NCBI RefSeq assembly: GCF_001186125.1
Contig: NW_014039797.1
Span: 6,655-36,433 of the forward strand
Origin: Sphaeroforma arctica JP610
Taxonomy: Eukaryota; Opisthokonta; Ichthyosporea; Ichthyophonida
Reading direction: 5' to 3'
Length of the DNA: 29,779 nt
A program made the position numbers and the translations under genes. Positions 9,181 to 19,859 of the stretch are shown in pieces; the first letter of the stretch is position 1, and each line of letters opens with the position of its first letter. The notes beneath the pieces are model-generated. The model had not been told where the DNA came from, made no database searches, and saw only the letters and a program-made list of their open reading frames with translations.

Positions 9181-11893
9181 AATGTTCAAAGGTATTGCGT
9201 ACCAACGACGATCTCCGCGCCAACCCTGTATACCGGGTGCCGATAACACAGGCGCCACCCTCACTGGTTACTCTGAGGACCTATTCAATTTCACAAACCC
9301 GTACGTGGTTCCACCGGATAGCGGACCTTCGCCAGATGTAACGCCAGATACAACTCGCCATACGCCCCGACGATGTAATGAAGGTTATACTGCGCTATCA
9401 CAATAAGGGATCCACATCCACCTCCTAAATGCGAAGCCGATAGCCCACTGATTAAACTTCTTGCCGAATCATTCACTGAGCTACTGAAGGCTGGTACCTT
9501 CCCTGCAGCCCTGAACTGCACTCTCCTGACAATGCACCTGAAGAAAAAAATGATGCAGATATTACCTCCCCCGCCGACTTCCGTCGCAAATAGTCAGACG
9601 CATCTTTGAGAAGTGCTTCCTCAAGCTGATTACAAGCCACCCCGGCTCTGCTACTCATGCTACTCAAGCTGGCTTCAAATCACGATACTCATGCCATGCC
9701 TAAGCACTCGCCGCCATGGAATCTGAGACACAGTCGGAAGAGGAGTGGAACGACGACTGTCTGGACAATACCACGGCATACGACAAGGTTGCTCTCCCGC
9801 GCCTGTGGGTACTTCTGCGCCACGCTGGAATGCTCAAAAACTGGATCAACTGCCTCCTCGTACTATTTGAGAGGGTCCCTACCGAGTGACATACCGCGGC
9901 ACGCTCTCGCCTCTATTCCATAGAACGAATGGCATCCTACAAGGCTCAATCTTTGTCTCCCAGCTCTTTATTATCTACTTGGATTCCTTAGCTGTCACGC
10001 TAGCACAATTCCGGTCCAAGCTCCTCCGCTCTCATTTATTTGTCGACAATACATGGATCCAAGCCCCACGCCTCAATCGGTTCCGCTCCAGCCCTTCTTA
10101 GACGACATTGATGCTTGGGGAAGCAAATCTGGCCTCGAACAGGGTGTCATCAAATCCCGAGTACGATCTACTGACTTGCGACACGCGGCGCCAACCCTCC
10201 GTATAAATGGTGAGCATATCACGCCGCCGAAAACTCGACGCTACCTCCCCCTGAAGATGGCACCCACACATGCTATGTCTAAACTCTTCAAATATCTGGG
10301 GTTCCCACTCTTTCACGGAATACCAGGGATTAACCTCGCCAGACATATGGAATCCCTGGTTGCAGTATTGACCCCGGGTATCGCCTCCATCCGCGCTTAT
10401 GGCTTCCATGGCTTCAGCTGGCGACACCCCCGCAACCGACTGGTGCTGTTGTAAACATTCATCCTATCCATGGCTACATATGGCCTGAACATTGTTGCCT
10501 GGGCTCCGCCTATATGGAAGGATGCGCTGGGCCCCCTGTTTGAGCGCTATAACTCAACACGCATCCAAGCAGCAGCCATCATCACGGGCACTAAATACCC
10601 TAGCTTTCCCAAACATCAAACAAACTTACTCTACTTATGTGGCCTGCTTCCCAAGCGACCATTCGCGGACTACCTCGGAGGTTGCCTGGGAATACAACTC
10701 AACTCAATGGTCAGCACAAACCCACTCACCCCTCTGACGCAACCTACCTGGGTCCACGACAAACCATCACTGCGCTTCCCGTACAGTATTTATGCCCACC
10801 TGAAAACTGTATACAAACTTAAGGGCGGGCGTACACTCCGAACATGTAGCCCTCCGCCGACGCTGTGACGACATTAGGAAGAACTCAACGAAACGCCGGT
10901 CCAAAAAAAGAGATCGCGGCAATGGCTCGGCGCCAATACTGCTACCAACTGGTCATGGACAAACCGCCAACCTCAAATCGGGACAAAGCCAGACACGACA
11001 GCTTCAACCGCTACTTCGATCCTACACTAATCCGGCTCTGTGCTATGATTGTAACGAATACATACATGTTCACCCTGCTCGACTACCGCACCGACGGCTG
11101 CCTCTGCCCTGTCTGCCCCGGTGGCCACAAATTCACCACCAGCCACTTTGCCTGCATCCAACAATTGATCCGGCGCATCCTGGTAGTCCCGAAACTCGCC
11201 CCTCCCCCTCCCCCACCCCCCCCTCCCCCCTGACATCTTCCAGCAACTACAGGAGCGCCACAATTTCCACGGTACCTGGACCCTCCACGAACACCTTGGA
11301 TCCTTTCTCCAGCATATAGAACTAACCCCGTACCCACACCCGCTCTAACACATCAACGGATGTTCCCCATACCCCGGTTAATCACGCTGTTGAATTACTA
11401 CTTCCAAATTTCGGCCCAATTTAAGTCATCGCGCCTGTTAGTTTCGCCTATGATACTTCCGATCCAGGCTAACCAGCACATTCCGAGTGCATTCGTGGTC
11501 TGGTACGGCATTGTTTCACCCCCAACCTTGCTCCTCAACCGAATTATGACGGATAACCTGGTCCTACTTGGCATTTTGTACTCTGCACTAACCCATCCCA
11601 TGGTACTACACGGTGCAGATCCGATCCGTACCACAGAAGTGGGTACGTTACTTAGTAGGTCAGCAAGCGAATACGTGGCACACTCGATGGTGTCAGTTTT
11701 TTGTCAGCACCGGCCTGAATTGACCCAGCGCGTATCCTCCATAGTCGACTCACTTGGCCCAAGCTTCAAACGGGAATTTATTGACCACTTCTTCCCATCG
11801 ATCTTCCCCGAATCACTACAACGGCCATGATAGCCATACCATATGTACATACATTGTAGCTATCTCCTTTGAAATAAATAATATTATCCCTAT
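9181..11893 (+). mobile_element. 3' half of the nested LINE (reverse transcriptase to 3' end)
   Basis: LINE sequence starts abruptly at the end of element A's LTR with the linker region (GYSEDLFNFTNP), goes through the reverse transcriptase and a C-terminal Cys/His motif, and ends in the family's 3' tail at 11835-11893. It complements the endonuclease half at 2722-3960. On its right the LTR of element B resumes (11896-11932). The tail has AAATAAATAAT and no poly(A). Confidence 0.8.
9186..11830 (+). pseudogene. LINE reverse transcriptase and C-terminal region, broken
   Basis: Segments appear in the order expected of a non-LTR reverse transcriptase: FPAALNCTLLTMHLKKK (about 9498-9550), DNTTAYDKVALPRLW (about 9760-9810), NGILQGSIFVSQLFIIYLDS (about 9931-9990, the 'G.pQGs.lSP.lF.iy.nd' box), then HLFVDNTW near 10036, where the catalytic F[AV]DD reads FVDN, so the copy is inactive. 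A thumb region (10470-10860, ATYGLNIVAW...) and a C-terminal CPVCPGGHKFTTSHFAC finger (about 11107-11157) follow. A proline-coding C/T tract occupies 11196-11232. The reading frame changes several times and has stops. The last frame (11360-11830) is a C-terminal extension that I do not recognise. APE-type LINE; family not assigned. Confidence 0.75.
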
Positions 11894-11895
11894 TC

Positions 11896-11932
11896 CATTA
11901 CATGCATGATATTTCATCTCAATCTCGTTTCA
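11896..11932 (-). repeat. Left LTR of element B, inner part after the LINE
   Basis: ATTACATGCATGATAT and the following TCAATCTCGTTTCA align with 16107-16145 (ATTACATTAGATACATGATA..TTTCATTTCA), about 80 % identical by eye. That is directly downstream of the point where 2426-2720 stops matching the intact LTR. The LINE therefore lies within this LTR. Confidence 0.6.
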
Positions 11933-12039
11933 CGACTTTATCAGTTACTCGGTTACTCTTGGACGTTTGGGTTTACATGGACATTTCTTAGTTCCTTTTG
12001 GGAATAAGTTTATTTCGTGATTTTTGAATCTTGGAATCT

Positions 12040-14850
12040 ACATCAGAACATTTTTTGTAGGTAAGATAGCATCAGCATCAGTCTTATTTTTGTGTAGGTG
12101 TTTGCGAAACTTCTTGTTAGGCTTTCAATATGTCTGGATCGATCAAATGCTGATGGTGGTAGGTCGTATTGTGCCATCTGCAAACTTTGTTGTGTAATAA
12201 ATCATGTCATCATGTTTGTACTTCTCAAGAACTTTTTTAAACTCGTAAAACATAAGATGTATTGCAGTAGCTTCACGTATGCGACGAATGATGATTTCTA
12301 TAATCGGAATACGACGTGATCCGATTTTTAGAGTTTTAGAATCGTCAACATTGGTAACTTTGTACGTTCTGCTTTTTTTACCGGGCACTGAAATCTTGAA
12401 TGGTCAATGTACTTAGCCGTAAGCACAATTGTGTCGGAATTACGAGCCATGATGTTGGCTATGTCGCCTACCTCAAACTCTGGGGGGGGTTTTTAAAATC
12501 ATTCCATCAGTTTCTGTCTCTTCTTGAACGCAATGTACATCTCTCTCAAATAAGGACAGACTACGTCTCTGGTTCGACTCATCTTCTCTAACCATGCTAG
12601 GACATGATTTTCTTGAGAATCCATGATTTTCTTGAGAATAAAGAACTTGCAACTCACTATAGCGGTCCCTGAAATAGCGAGCAGGTACTATACCAGTATC
12701 AGATGTATCCGATGTCTCGTTCATTTTTGTCTGTACCCAATTGATTGAGTAAAGCCACATGTAAGCATTGTCTCGCAATGCTCCACTCACGAACTTCTTC
12801 ATCTTTCTGTGTCACACCTCATTCGCACCTTGTATCTGAAGTTTGTAAGGTACACCCATTTTATGGCATGATCCTGCAACGAGTAACAGTGTCACCATGA
12901 CGTCACCGGAAAACTCACTACCGTTGTCAGAACATACTATGGCTGGCCAACCGAAATCTACGAAACACTTGTAAATGCACACAGCCACAATTTCTTTCAG
13001 ACGACATAAAATGTTATACCTTGAAGCAACATCAAACACGTGACAGACATGCTTCTCTTTCGTGTGTTCGGACGTGGGTATCTTAACCAAATCAATGATT
13101 ACCCGGCGCCACGGCTTGTCGTCAGATACGCTTCGTAATGGAGCGTATCTGTAGCGCTTGATTCGGGTAGCTTTGCAGTCGTTATATTCAAAATACACCT
13201 GAGATGTATATTGCTTGAGGTTCGGGTGTACAATTGCGTGCATTTTGCAATCTTTCTCAGTTCTAACCGTATTTATATGTTAAAAACAGGGTTTGCTATT
13301 TCAGAACGACTTTCTCGGAAGAATGCGATACATAAAAATCAGGAGGGAGTGAATTCCACAGCGTCAACACCTGGACTTGAAAACGTATCACCATCTGGAT
13401 GTTCCAGAGTCCGGTATTGCGGCAATTGCGTATTATGATGAGCCACAATCATATCTATGATATGTGGATCATATATGTTGTCTGCGATCTTGAACCACCT
13501 AGGATTGTCCATTCAATCCGTAGATAGTAACTCCCGAGCCATCTTGTTGAAGTCCGGTACAAAACAAGCGTGACAGCATATTCGGTAAGTGATAGTGTAT
13601 ACCAGGGATATGTGTTATGCCGAATGTGAATTTTGCAATCGTAACGTGTCACCAATTGCGAGTTGGGTTTCATGTCATTTAGGTGTTGCAATGACTTCTG
13701 ATCGCATGGTACAATAAAGTGTGTACCATACAAGTAATCCTTGAAATGAGTGAGTGCATTTACAATAACTACTAGCTCTTATTGCACTGTTGGGTAATTG
13801 ATCTGTGATGAGTTCATAGCCCTGCTAAAAAAATGCACATATATCGGACTCCCATCAATCATTTGATACAAAACGCCGCCAAGTGCCATGTCGGACGCAT
13901 CATTACTGGTGCTTGTTGGACCACTGTTTGAGCTGCTTAACGGTGTCATCATCTTCTTTGATCCATGAAGCTCTTAATTTATCCTTATGACATCTCAAGT
14001 GCCCAAAGGGTTTAAGGTAACTTGCTTAATGAGGAACTCCATCCGACATAAAGATGACGAAGCCGCACATGCTGTTCACGTCCTTGCCAGTAGTAGGTGT
14101 TTTCCAATCTAATTAATATTTTACCTTTCCTGGAGCAATCATAATCCCCGCGCCTGATACCCGGTAACCCAACAGCTGTATCTCGTTAGCGCCAAATTGA
14201 TATTTCTTGCTGTTGATTTTAAAATTGTATTTGTTTAGTCTGGCTAAGACCTCACGTACAACTTTGTCATGTTCCTCTTTGGTCTTGTTATATAATGATA
14301 ACGTCTATGTATACTTGCACATTATCCATGTTCTGAAACAAATCCTGCATGATCCGTCGGAAGAATGCTGGCAACATCTGTAGACGAAATGGTGCTCCAT
14401 CACTCCATCTTCCAACCAGGCCTTGGCCTGTTCTCTGACTACCTGTTCGTGACACCATGCTATATAGTTGCGCGTCAGACATTTCAACTCCGAAAATTAA
14501 TCCTTTAACTTCTCTGTAAATTAGGGTGCCATCTCTTTCACAGTCATAAAAGGCCAATATACGGACTTCAGTAGGTTGTCATCTTACTAATCCTTTTGTG
14601 TGTCTATGTTAGTAGGTAAACATGTGATAGATATACCTATTGACAACATGTCTCCCATACCTGCTATCAAGTCGTAGTCTGGTGAGATGTTATAGAATAC
14701 TGCTTTTGTGACTATGGTGCGCTGACTGATGAGCGTAAACCTCGGATCTACAGCCGTGGCACAACATACTATCTCACTCTCGTCAGCTAACTTTAACATA
14801 CGAGGTTCTGATTTTCGAGTTAGGGCGAGTCCAAACGACTAAAGCCATTT
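12040..14850 (-). pseudogene. Element B pol remnants: protease, RT, RNase H, Dam-like remnant, integrase
   Basis: Read on the minus strand: a protease C-terminal segment (about 14800-14587, with LADESEI and GMGDMLSIGISITCLPTNID, closely like element A), a reverse transcriptase segment with LPAFFRRIMQDLFQNM and the following strand (about 14420-14290), RNase H (about 13800-13560, CDQKSLQHLNDMKPNSQL), the first part of the Dam-like domain (about 13490-13371, HIIDMIVAHHNTQLPQYRT), an integrase core (13243-12600, RRVIIDLVKIPTSEH, CSDNGSEFSGDV) and the integrase C-terminal region down to about 12050. It is clearly a sister family of element A but far more decayed, with many interruptions. Confidence 0.8.
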
Positions 14851-15019
14851 AACATTAAAGTATAATATTAAAGTTGAAAAAAGGGCCTACGTGCCTTGAA
14901 AGTTGCACTTTCATTTTTACTGGTGGGCCGCCCATAGGTGCGTTTGTTTTTTATACGTACATTTCTCTAGAAATTTTACTCAGGACTATTAGTGCGTAAA
15001 TGAAGTCACACTCCCTTTA

Positions 15020-15610
15020 ACGGAAAAATAAAGTGTACTTAAAACTGTATATTACCATGCAGTCATATCTCATCCCCGTCGTCATCATTCTTTGTCTCCG
15101 CTGCCAGCACGTTCGTCGCGAGGCCGTTGTCGTACGAGACCGTTTAGCTGTAGGTGGCGGATATTCAGAGTCGGAATCTTCCTGATCTTCCTGCTCCTCT
15201 TTTGTTTTTGGTGAGGGACTCGCATCCGAATCGTCAACAGGGGTCTTCTTCCGATTTCTCCACGGTGAAACGCTTCTTCCTTTTAAAATCCTGCGGAAAC
15301 TACGCGACAATTGGCAAAGTTTCTATGGTATCCGTCCGAATCCAACGGCTCGTCAGTCATGGAAGAACCCTCCGGTTCTGTTTCTAACTCCGATTCCGTC
15401 CCTGATCGGGTTCGACTCCATAATGTAGGACCTACTGGTCCACGCTGCGAAGTCTTCTCCTGCGTCTCTTTCACGCCCTGACCTTCGGTTGTTTCAGTGG
15501 GCGCTGATTTCTTTTATTTCTTGGCGACTGTAGCTCTGCTACTTTTTGCCTCCTTTTCTTTTGTACCTGCAACCTTTTTTCCAGCTGCCATCTCCTGCAT
15601 CGACTTCACC
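15020..15610 (-). pseudogene. Charged Lys/Glu-rich reading frames, possible gag remnant of element B
   Basis: Minus-strand frames show a lysine-rich start (AAGKKVAGTKEKEAKSSRA), then RGPVGPTLWSRTRSGTESE, an acidic run (KTKEEQEDQEDSDSEYPPPT) and an Arg-rich end. The position, upstream of the protease of element B and inside its LTRs, fits a gag or leader gene, but no capsid pattern or zinc knuckle is visible. GPVGP resembles the GPTGP near the C-terminus of element A, which is weak evidence of family relation. It might also be an unrelated nuclear protein relic. Confidence 0.3.
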
Positions 15611-15672
15611 TCGCTTGGTGAGAATATCGATCTTTTAATGTTTTAACTTCGGCGTCTTTCTCGCTGTCAGGG

Positions 15673-15800
15673 TGTATGTGAGTGTTTGTGTATATGAGCC
15701 AGCAGGTGTACGTGAGTGTTTGTGTATATGAGCCAGCAGGTGTATGTGAGTGTGGGTTTATATGAGCCAGCAGGTGTATGTGAGTTTTTGTGTATTCATG
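15673..15800 (+). repeat. 34-base tandem repeat, nearly four units
   Basis: The unit TGTATGTGAGTGTTTGTGTA..TATGAGCCAGCAGG starts at 15673, 15707, 15741 and 15775, exactly 34 bases apart. The last unit is incomplete and diverged. The period is not a multiple of three, so it is not a coding repeat. It lies between the right LTR and the charged frames of element B. Confidence 0.9.
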
Positions 15801-15861
15801 GCTTTGCAACTGTACATCTACGAGTGGACTTAGACGCCTTGCGATTTCCTCTTCGTTGATT

Positions 15862-16145
15862 CATTAAGTTGATAGCGTTATAGATTTAAAATATGTAAAA
15901 ATCAGACCAATCAGGCTGACTACATAGTACCAACACGTATGTGTTAAAGGAAATAAAAGTAAATTCAGTTTAGCTTCAGCCCTCAGGAATGAGCAAAAGA
16001 TTAGGGTGTTTAAGACTTAAGCTATTGTCTATATAGCTCCGTTCTAATCACTCACTACTTCGGCCTAGATTTATGTGATGTTAGTAGCTAAAGATCAAGA
16101 GTATATTACATTAGATACATGATATGTCACTTCAATTTCATTTCA
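15862..16145 (-). repeat. Right LTR of element B (intact site)
   Basis: It matches 2426-2720 plus 11896-11932 continuously, including TTTAGCTTCAGCCCTC, GTCTATATAGCTCC and CTAATCACTCACTA. It ends in TTTCA. It contains no LINE and so shows what the left LTR looked like before the insertion. The inverted pair seen in the left copy is kept here with paired changes (TAGCTTCAG / CTTAAGCTA). Confidence 0.7.
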
Positions 16146-16880
16146 TGCCTCGAAACAATCCTCCAATCGCAATTGATAGAAAAAATCAATAAGTTCAACT
16201 TTTGAAAAATAAATGAAATCAAAAATACCAAGTTGGTGCAGTTAAATGTCTGCAATTATACCCCTTCACTTGGTATCTACCTCTCCATCCTATTGAAGGC
16301 ATAGATGGACACACCTAGTAGGCTGGCTAGGAGGATTCAATATCAAGTCCTACTTCTCAGTGGATTATATTGCGATGAGAGTATTCAGAAATGTAACATG
16401 CGTCATCAGGCGTCAATTTCACCTGAGACTCTCCAATTATTTTGATGGAAAACGTATCATTATAGCAAAAACCACCAGTATGATATACAATAGAGTTTCC
16501 ACTCTCTATTATATATAACTGTACAATCAAATATTTAAAACTTATAATTTGTTTGTTTGCATTTCTCAATATCCAAATCTAGATTATTAGATTATTTTGC
16601 AATTTCACAAATACCTATAATTACGTTTTAATGTATTCCAGTTTTACAATCATTGAGCGTTTAAACGTTCATACGGTTATAAAATACGTTTATCATGTGC
16701 TTCTACTTTAGGAACTCGCTATATTACAGGTGCATGGAGGCGCTACAGTAGGAACAGGCGGCTATACAAAGTCATCATGTCAGATACAAAAGATACGGAG
16801 GATCATTGTCTCTCGACCGACGGGTTAGTCTATACATTGGAGGTTCAATGTCTCGATCTCCGCAAGCACTGCCGGTTCAG
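16146..16880. other. AT-rich spacer, nothing recognised
   Basis: One minus-strand frame of 70 codons (16569-16357) is present but has no recognisable motif. A short palindromic GAGCGTTTAAACGTTC occurs near 16656. There is no other structure. Confidence 0.4.
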
Positions 16881-16889
16881 TGCTCAATC

Positions 16890-18980
16890 TAAAATGTGAG
16901 TGAGAACCATCCAAATCTTTGCGTTGGTTGTGTAGCCCAACTTCCGAGGAAGGATCGCCAGAAACTGAGTAACTGAAAAAAGTGGGAGGTGCCTTGTGCA
17001 TATCTACTCATACTCGTGCTTGGACACCTGGCGTGTCTTCCTCTAGTAGCACAAAGGAATCGTCCATCAGACCGTCATGAAGAATGTCCTTGATCACATG
17101 GTCCACTGTATCCAGTGTCTTGGAACGGAAGGAGAGTGGCTGTCGAGTCGAAACCCTCACCGAATAGTTCCAACTACCGTGTAGTCAGCGATGGCAAAGC
17201 CCAGCTGGCGGTCGATTTCCGACATCGTTAGCTGATGCTGTGAAACCGGAGTATGTTGTGCTACGCTGGTCTGTGTGGTGTACGAACGTAGGGTCATCAT
17301 TCTCGTCGGTCATATCTTGTGCCTGCATCCAGTTAGGACGGAACACATGCCGCTGTAACTCCACCGGATTGAGCGGTGTCTGATTGAGGCGATAAAGCTG
17401 TATACATGGTGCGTTCCAGGAGTAGCGCATTTGTGGGCACCTCTGAACTAACCCATGTGATGTGCTTTTGTCAGCATCGGTCTCAGCTTGCATAAGTGTC
17501 TGGGTTGGAGTTGGCGGCTCAACGAGTTCAGAAGTAGTTGTACCGGCATGATAGGTTGAAATAATGTATTACTAGCTCGGGGTACAACCGAGCGCCACTC
17601 GCGGTGCAAAAAGGTGTCTGCTGTGTGGGGGGTAACGAGAAGGGTGTACTGTATAAGTGTAATTAGCTTAGTGAACCATGGCGCATTAGATCTGAAAGGA
17701 ACACATACCACCACCACCACCACCACAGACGTATTGGGTAAATCGAGTAGTCATGTATGCAAGAACGGGTCAATGTCTCTCCAAGGAGAGTTCATGTAGC
17801 AATGATTGAAGAGAATGTTTATGTTTCATGCATCTTGGCCGTATGCTCTCGTGCCGTCTTTCGTATAGTATGTCACTAGCAAAGGGTCTTCATGGCTAGC
17901 GAAAAGTTCAATACCAAAGGTCTTCACGGCTGCTAGATGGGATCCGCCCAGTGGAAATTCATAGACCAGCTGTTGACGTCTGACGTATCATCTGGCACTA
18001 CCCAATCTGTAAATTGTGCCGCAGGCATCCGTGTAGGTCCAGGTGTTATAGCGACACCTACAAAGGGCACCGTGTCCTTCTGAATATGAAGTTGTGCTTG
18101 CATCGGAAAAGAGACTGAAGTATCCACAACATTTTATCTGTGATATCCAGACAATCACCGAAAATCGGTAGTGGTCCTGGCATATAGCACATATCAATAC
18201 GAGCTTCATTAATATCTCAATACTGCGCATCCATCGTTGGTGCTTGACAGAACGAGAGTGCAAGTAAGGGGCTGGGTTGGTGACAACGTTTTCCAACGGC
18301 TTGTGGTCCGAGAGAATAGCCGTATGTTGGATGAACCTATGGCAAAAGGATGTTGACTAAACGAATGGCCAGCATCTCGCGCGAAGTCTCACTGTAATTG
18401 AGTTTGATATGCTTCAACTTCTTGGAGAAATGTATCATGGGGTAAAGGTAAGAAAAACTACCGATAGTGATGCCTGCATCGCGAGGTCGTTCCGGAAGGC
18501 GTGACATATCTGGTGCCGGGGATTCCGATCGAATACGATTACGGTCGGGTGCACGTATCATACTGTCAATGAAAAGTTATCCCGAATAGCATACGTCGGG
18601 GTAGTAGTTGGTGAGGTTTGAGCCGTTACCTGGTTGGTAATCAGCAGTGTCTCAAAGGCCAGAACTCGATCCAAAACCTGTTGAGTCTGGGGACTGCAGT
18701 TTGGTCGGTTGACAGAGGAGCATCTTCGAACTGGCGATCAGAAAGAGGCAATGTGTGCAGTGGTTTTAATATTTCCACATCAACAGTCAACTTGCGATCG
18801 CCCTCGACACGGCCAGTCAATACGGTGGCAGAAATGTGATCCTGGTATTCTAATGCTTGTGCATGTGGGCGCTGGACGGACTGTTTGTGCAGCACACATA
18901 AAGGGTATAGCCGCCGCCTTTGGAAACGTGGCCAGGTCGCTGAGCCGCGGCTGTTGTGAGGTATCATCTGACTCAACCAC
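16890..18980 (-). mobile_element. Element C: third gypsy-type remnant, minus strand
   Basis: On the minus strand, RNase H pieces come first: IHFSKKLKHIKLNYSETSRE (about 18460-18380) and SDHKPLENVVTNPAPYLHSR (about 18310-18250). Then comes a Dam-like region (about 17930-17560) with ELFASHEDPLLVTYYT, NSPW and PFRSNAPWFTKLITLIQY. The last of these aligns with the PWLNKLISMIQ stretch of element A. A linker follows down to about 16900, with no integrase recognised. The sequence 18980-18620 may be the end of the reverse transcriptase but is unclear. No LTRs were identified. It is strongly decayed with many interruptions and represents a lineage distinct from A and B. Confidence 0.6.
17560..17930 (-). 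pseudogene. Element C Dam-like domain
   Basis: Minus-strand segments follow the same order as in element A: a LFAS motif with a downstream YYTKDGTRAYGQDA (equivalent to 'Y......DAF'), MNSPW in place of NPPW, a Val-rich strand, and SNAPWFTKLITLIQY. The Val run is encoded by a (CCA/TGG)n-like repeat near 17707-17726. It is broken, but gives independent support for the domain being a fixed part of this gypsy group. Confidence 0.55.
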
Positions 18981-19089
18981 CCGTTAGTGAAAGTAGGTAC
19001 CTGTGTGCGCTAATGATGAACGGATGTTGATATTGCTATCATTTGGTCATTGTCCAACCGTTCGTTGCCAGTATCGTTAATGATGTCCG

Positions 19090-19104
19090 CCCCCCCCCCC
19101 CCCC
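19090..19104 (+). repeat. C15 homopolymer
   Basis: Fifteen uninterrupted C follow TGATGTCCG. Such long G/C runs are rare in this AT-rich window; it may be slippage or an insertion-junction artefact. Confidence 0.95.
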
Positions 19105-19144
19105 TTTCATGGAGAACTATTGTGACCTTACACTTACTTTAATC

Positions 19145-19190
19145 AGCAGGAGACGATTTTTGTAGCAGGAGACGAATTTTGTCTCCTACA
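19145..19190 (+). repeat. Direct plus inverted repeat around GGAGAC
   Basis: AGCAGGAGACGA occurs at 19145-19156 and again at 19164-19175. The second copy forms a stem TGTAGCAGGAGAC / GTCTCCTACA with a 7-base loop (19161-19190). It may be the end of a mobile element or a regulatory hairpin upstream of the frame at 19432. Confidence 0.6.
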
Positions 19191-19329
19191 TACCTGTTCA
19201 ATTTAGAAGGCTACCAGCTAAACTTTTTTTAAAAAATCCAAAATTGGACAAATTAATTCGGCTACCCCATTGGCTCACGACCTTAAATGCATTTACTTCA
19301 AACATTCAATTGTTTAGACTTGGCCTAAG

Positions 19330-19337
19330 TATATAAG
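19330..19337 (+). promoter_or_regulatory. TATA-like box upstream of the 19432 frame
   Basis: TATATAAG lies about 100 bases before the ATG at 19432. Transcription would be expected to start near 19360 (GTTCGTCATCTTCACA). A short upstream frame starting ATG at 19391 (23 codons) would lie in the leader. This is a sequence-pattern call only. Confidence 0.35.
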
Positions 19338-19431
19338 AAATCAGTTACTTATTGTTCGTCATCTTCACATTTTCCTTCGATACCAAACAAGATGAGAACT
19401 TTGCACATAGTATGGTTTCAACTTTTAGTAT

Positions 19432-19830
19432 ATGTCAACAACACAAACACAAATAAAAGTTAATCCTTCAGAGTATAAAGATGAAGACTTGGTTAGGTTA
19501 TGGGATATATCAGACGACTCAGCAACAGGCTCCACTCGCATAAAGTGTGCACAACTTACCCTTCTAGGCGACAAACACTGTCACTGGGATGCTGATCTTT
19601 ACCTGGCGACTGTTGGCGACTTTGAATGGGATTTCAATTCAATTCTAAACCACTGTGAACCGCTCAAACCTCCTCTCATCCGCGGTGCTAAACCGGTTCC
19701 ATACAAACCCGTGCACAAGGTAGAAAGCACAGTCGAGTTCCGCAACACCAAGATAGCTCTTGGATCATACTGTGTATTCGGAACCTCTTCATCCGTTCTC
19801 TCGCAGATGAGTTCGGTGAAGCATTGTTAA
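19432..19830 (+). CDS. Hypothetical protein, 132 residues, probably partial
   Basis: The frame starts with MSTTQTQIKVNPSEYKDEDL and contains RLWDISDDSATG, CHWDADLYLATVGDFEWDF and several Trp/Asp-rich stretches. I do not recognise a family. It has no signal peptide or membrane segment. The stop may not be the true end, since a different frame just downstream reads IRSLADEFGEALLSMGTMM, which looks protein-like, so a frame change or an unseen intron near 19770-19800 is possible. It has an upstream TATA-like box. Neighbouring sequences are decayed helicase and transposase, so it may belong to a mobile element rather than to the host. Confidence 0.4.
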   Translation: MSTTQTQIKVNPSEYKDEDLVRLWDISDDSATGSTRIKCAQLTLLGDKHCHWDADLYLATVGDFEWDFNSILNHCEPLKPPLIRGAKPVPYKPVHKVESTVEFRNTKIALGSYCVFGTSSSVLSQMSSVKHC

Positions 19831-19859
19831 GTATGGGAACCATGATGATTGACTCCTGG

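Larger units (their letters stand above)
2426..16145 (-). mobile_element. Element B: old Ty3/gypsy element, minus strand, containing nested insertions
   Basis: The boundaries are two direct repeats of the same orientation: the left copy 2426-2720 continued at 11896-11932, and the right copy 15862-16145. Between them on the minus strand lie gypsy-type protease, reverse transcriptase, RNase H, Dam-like remnant and integrase segments (about 14850-12040). The left repeat is interrupted by a LINE, itself interrupted by element A. The element is a fossil with many breaks (well over ten), and its two LTRs differ by roughly 20 %, so it is old. The precise outer ends are uncertain because terminal TG and target duplications are not clear. 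Confidence 0.7.

Noticed and set aside
10865-11233. Proline-rich tail as a separate protein
   Set aside because: The proline run comes from a C/T tract within the LINE, and the finger motif in the same frame belongs to the LINE C-terminal region.
15673-15800. CRISPR-like array
   Set aside because: The units are contiguous with no unique spacers, and the DNA is eukaryotic.
15606-15809. 67-codon minus-strand His/Thr-rich frame
   Set aside because: It is a translation of the 34-base tandem repeat, whose period is not a multiple of three.
16357-16569. 70-codon minus-strand frame as a gene
   Set aside because: It has no motif, promoter or repeat support and lies in an AT-rich spacer.
17614-17799. 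Plus-strand frame with a Thr run
   Set aside because: It is a shadow of the minus-strand Dam-like remnant; the Thr run is the complement of its Val run.
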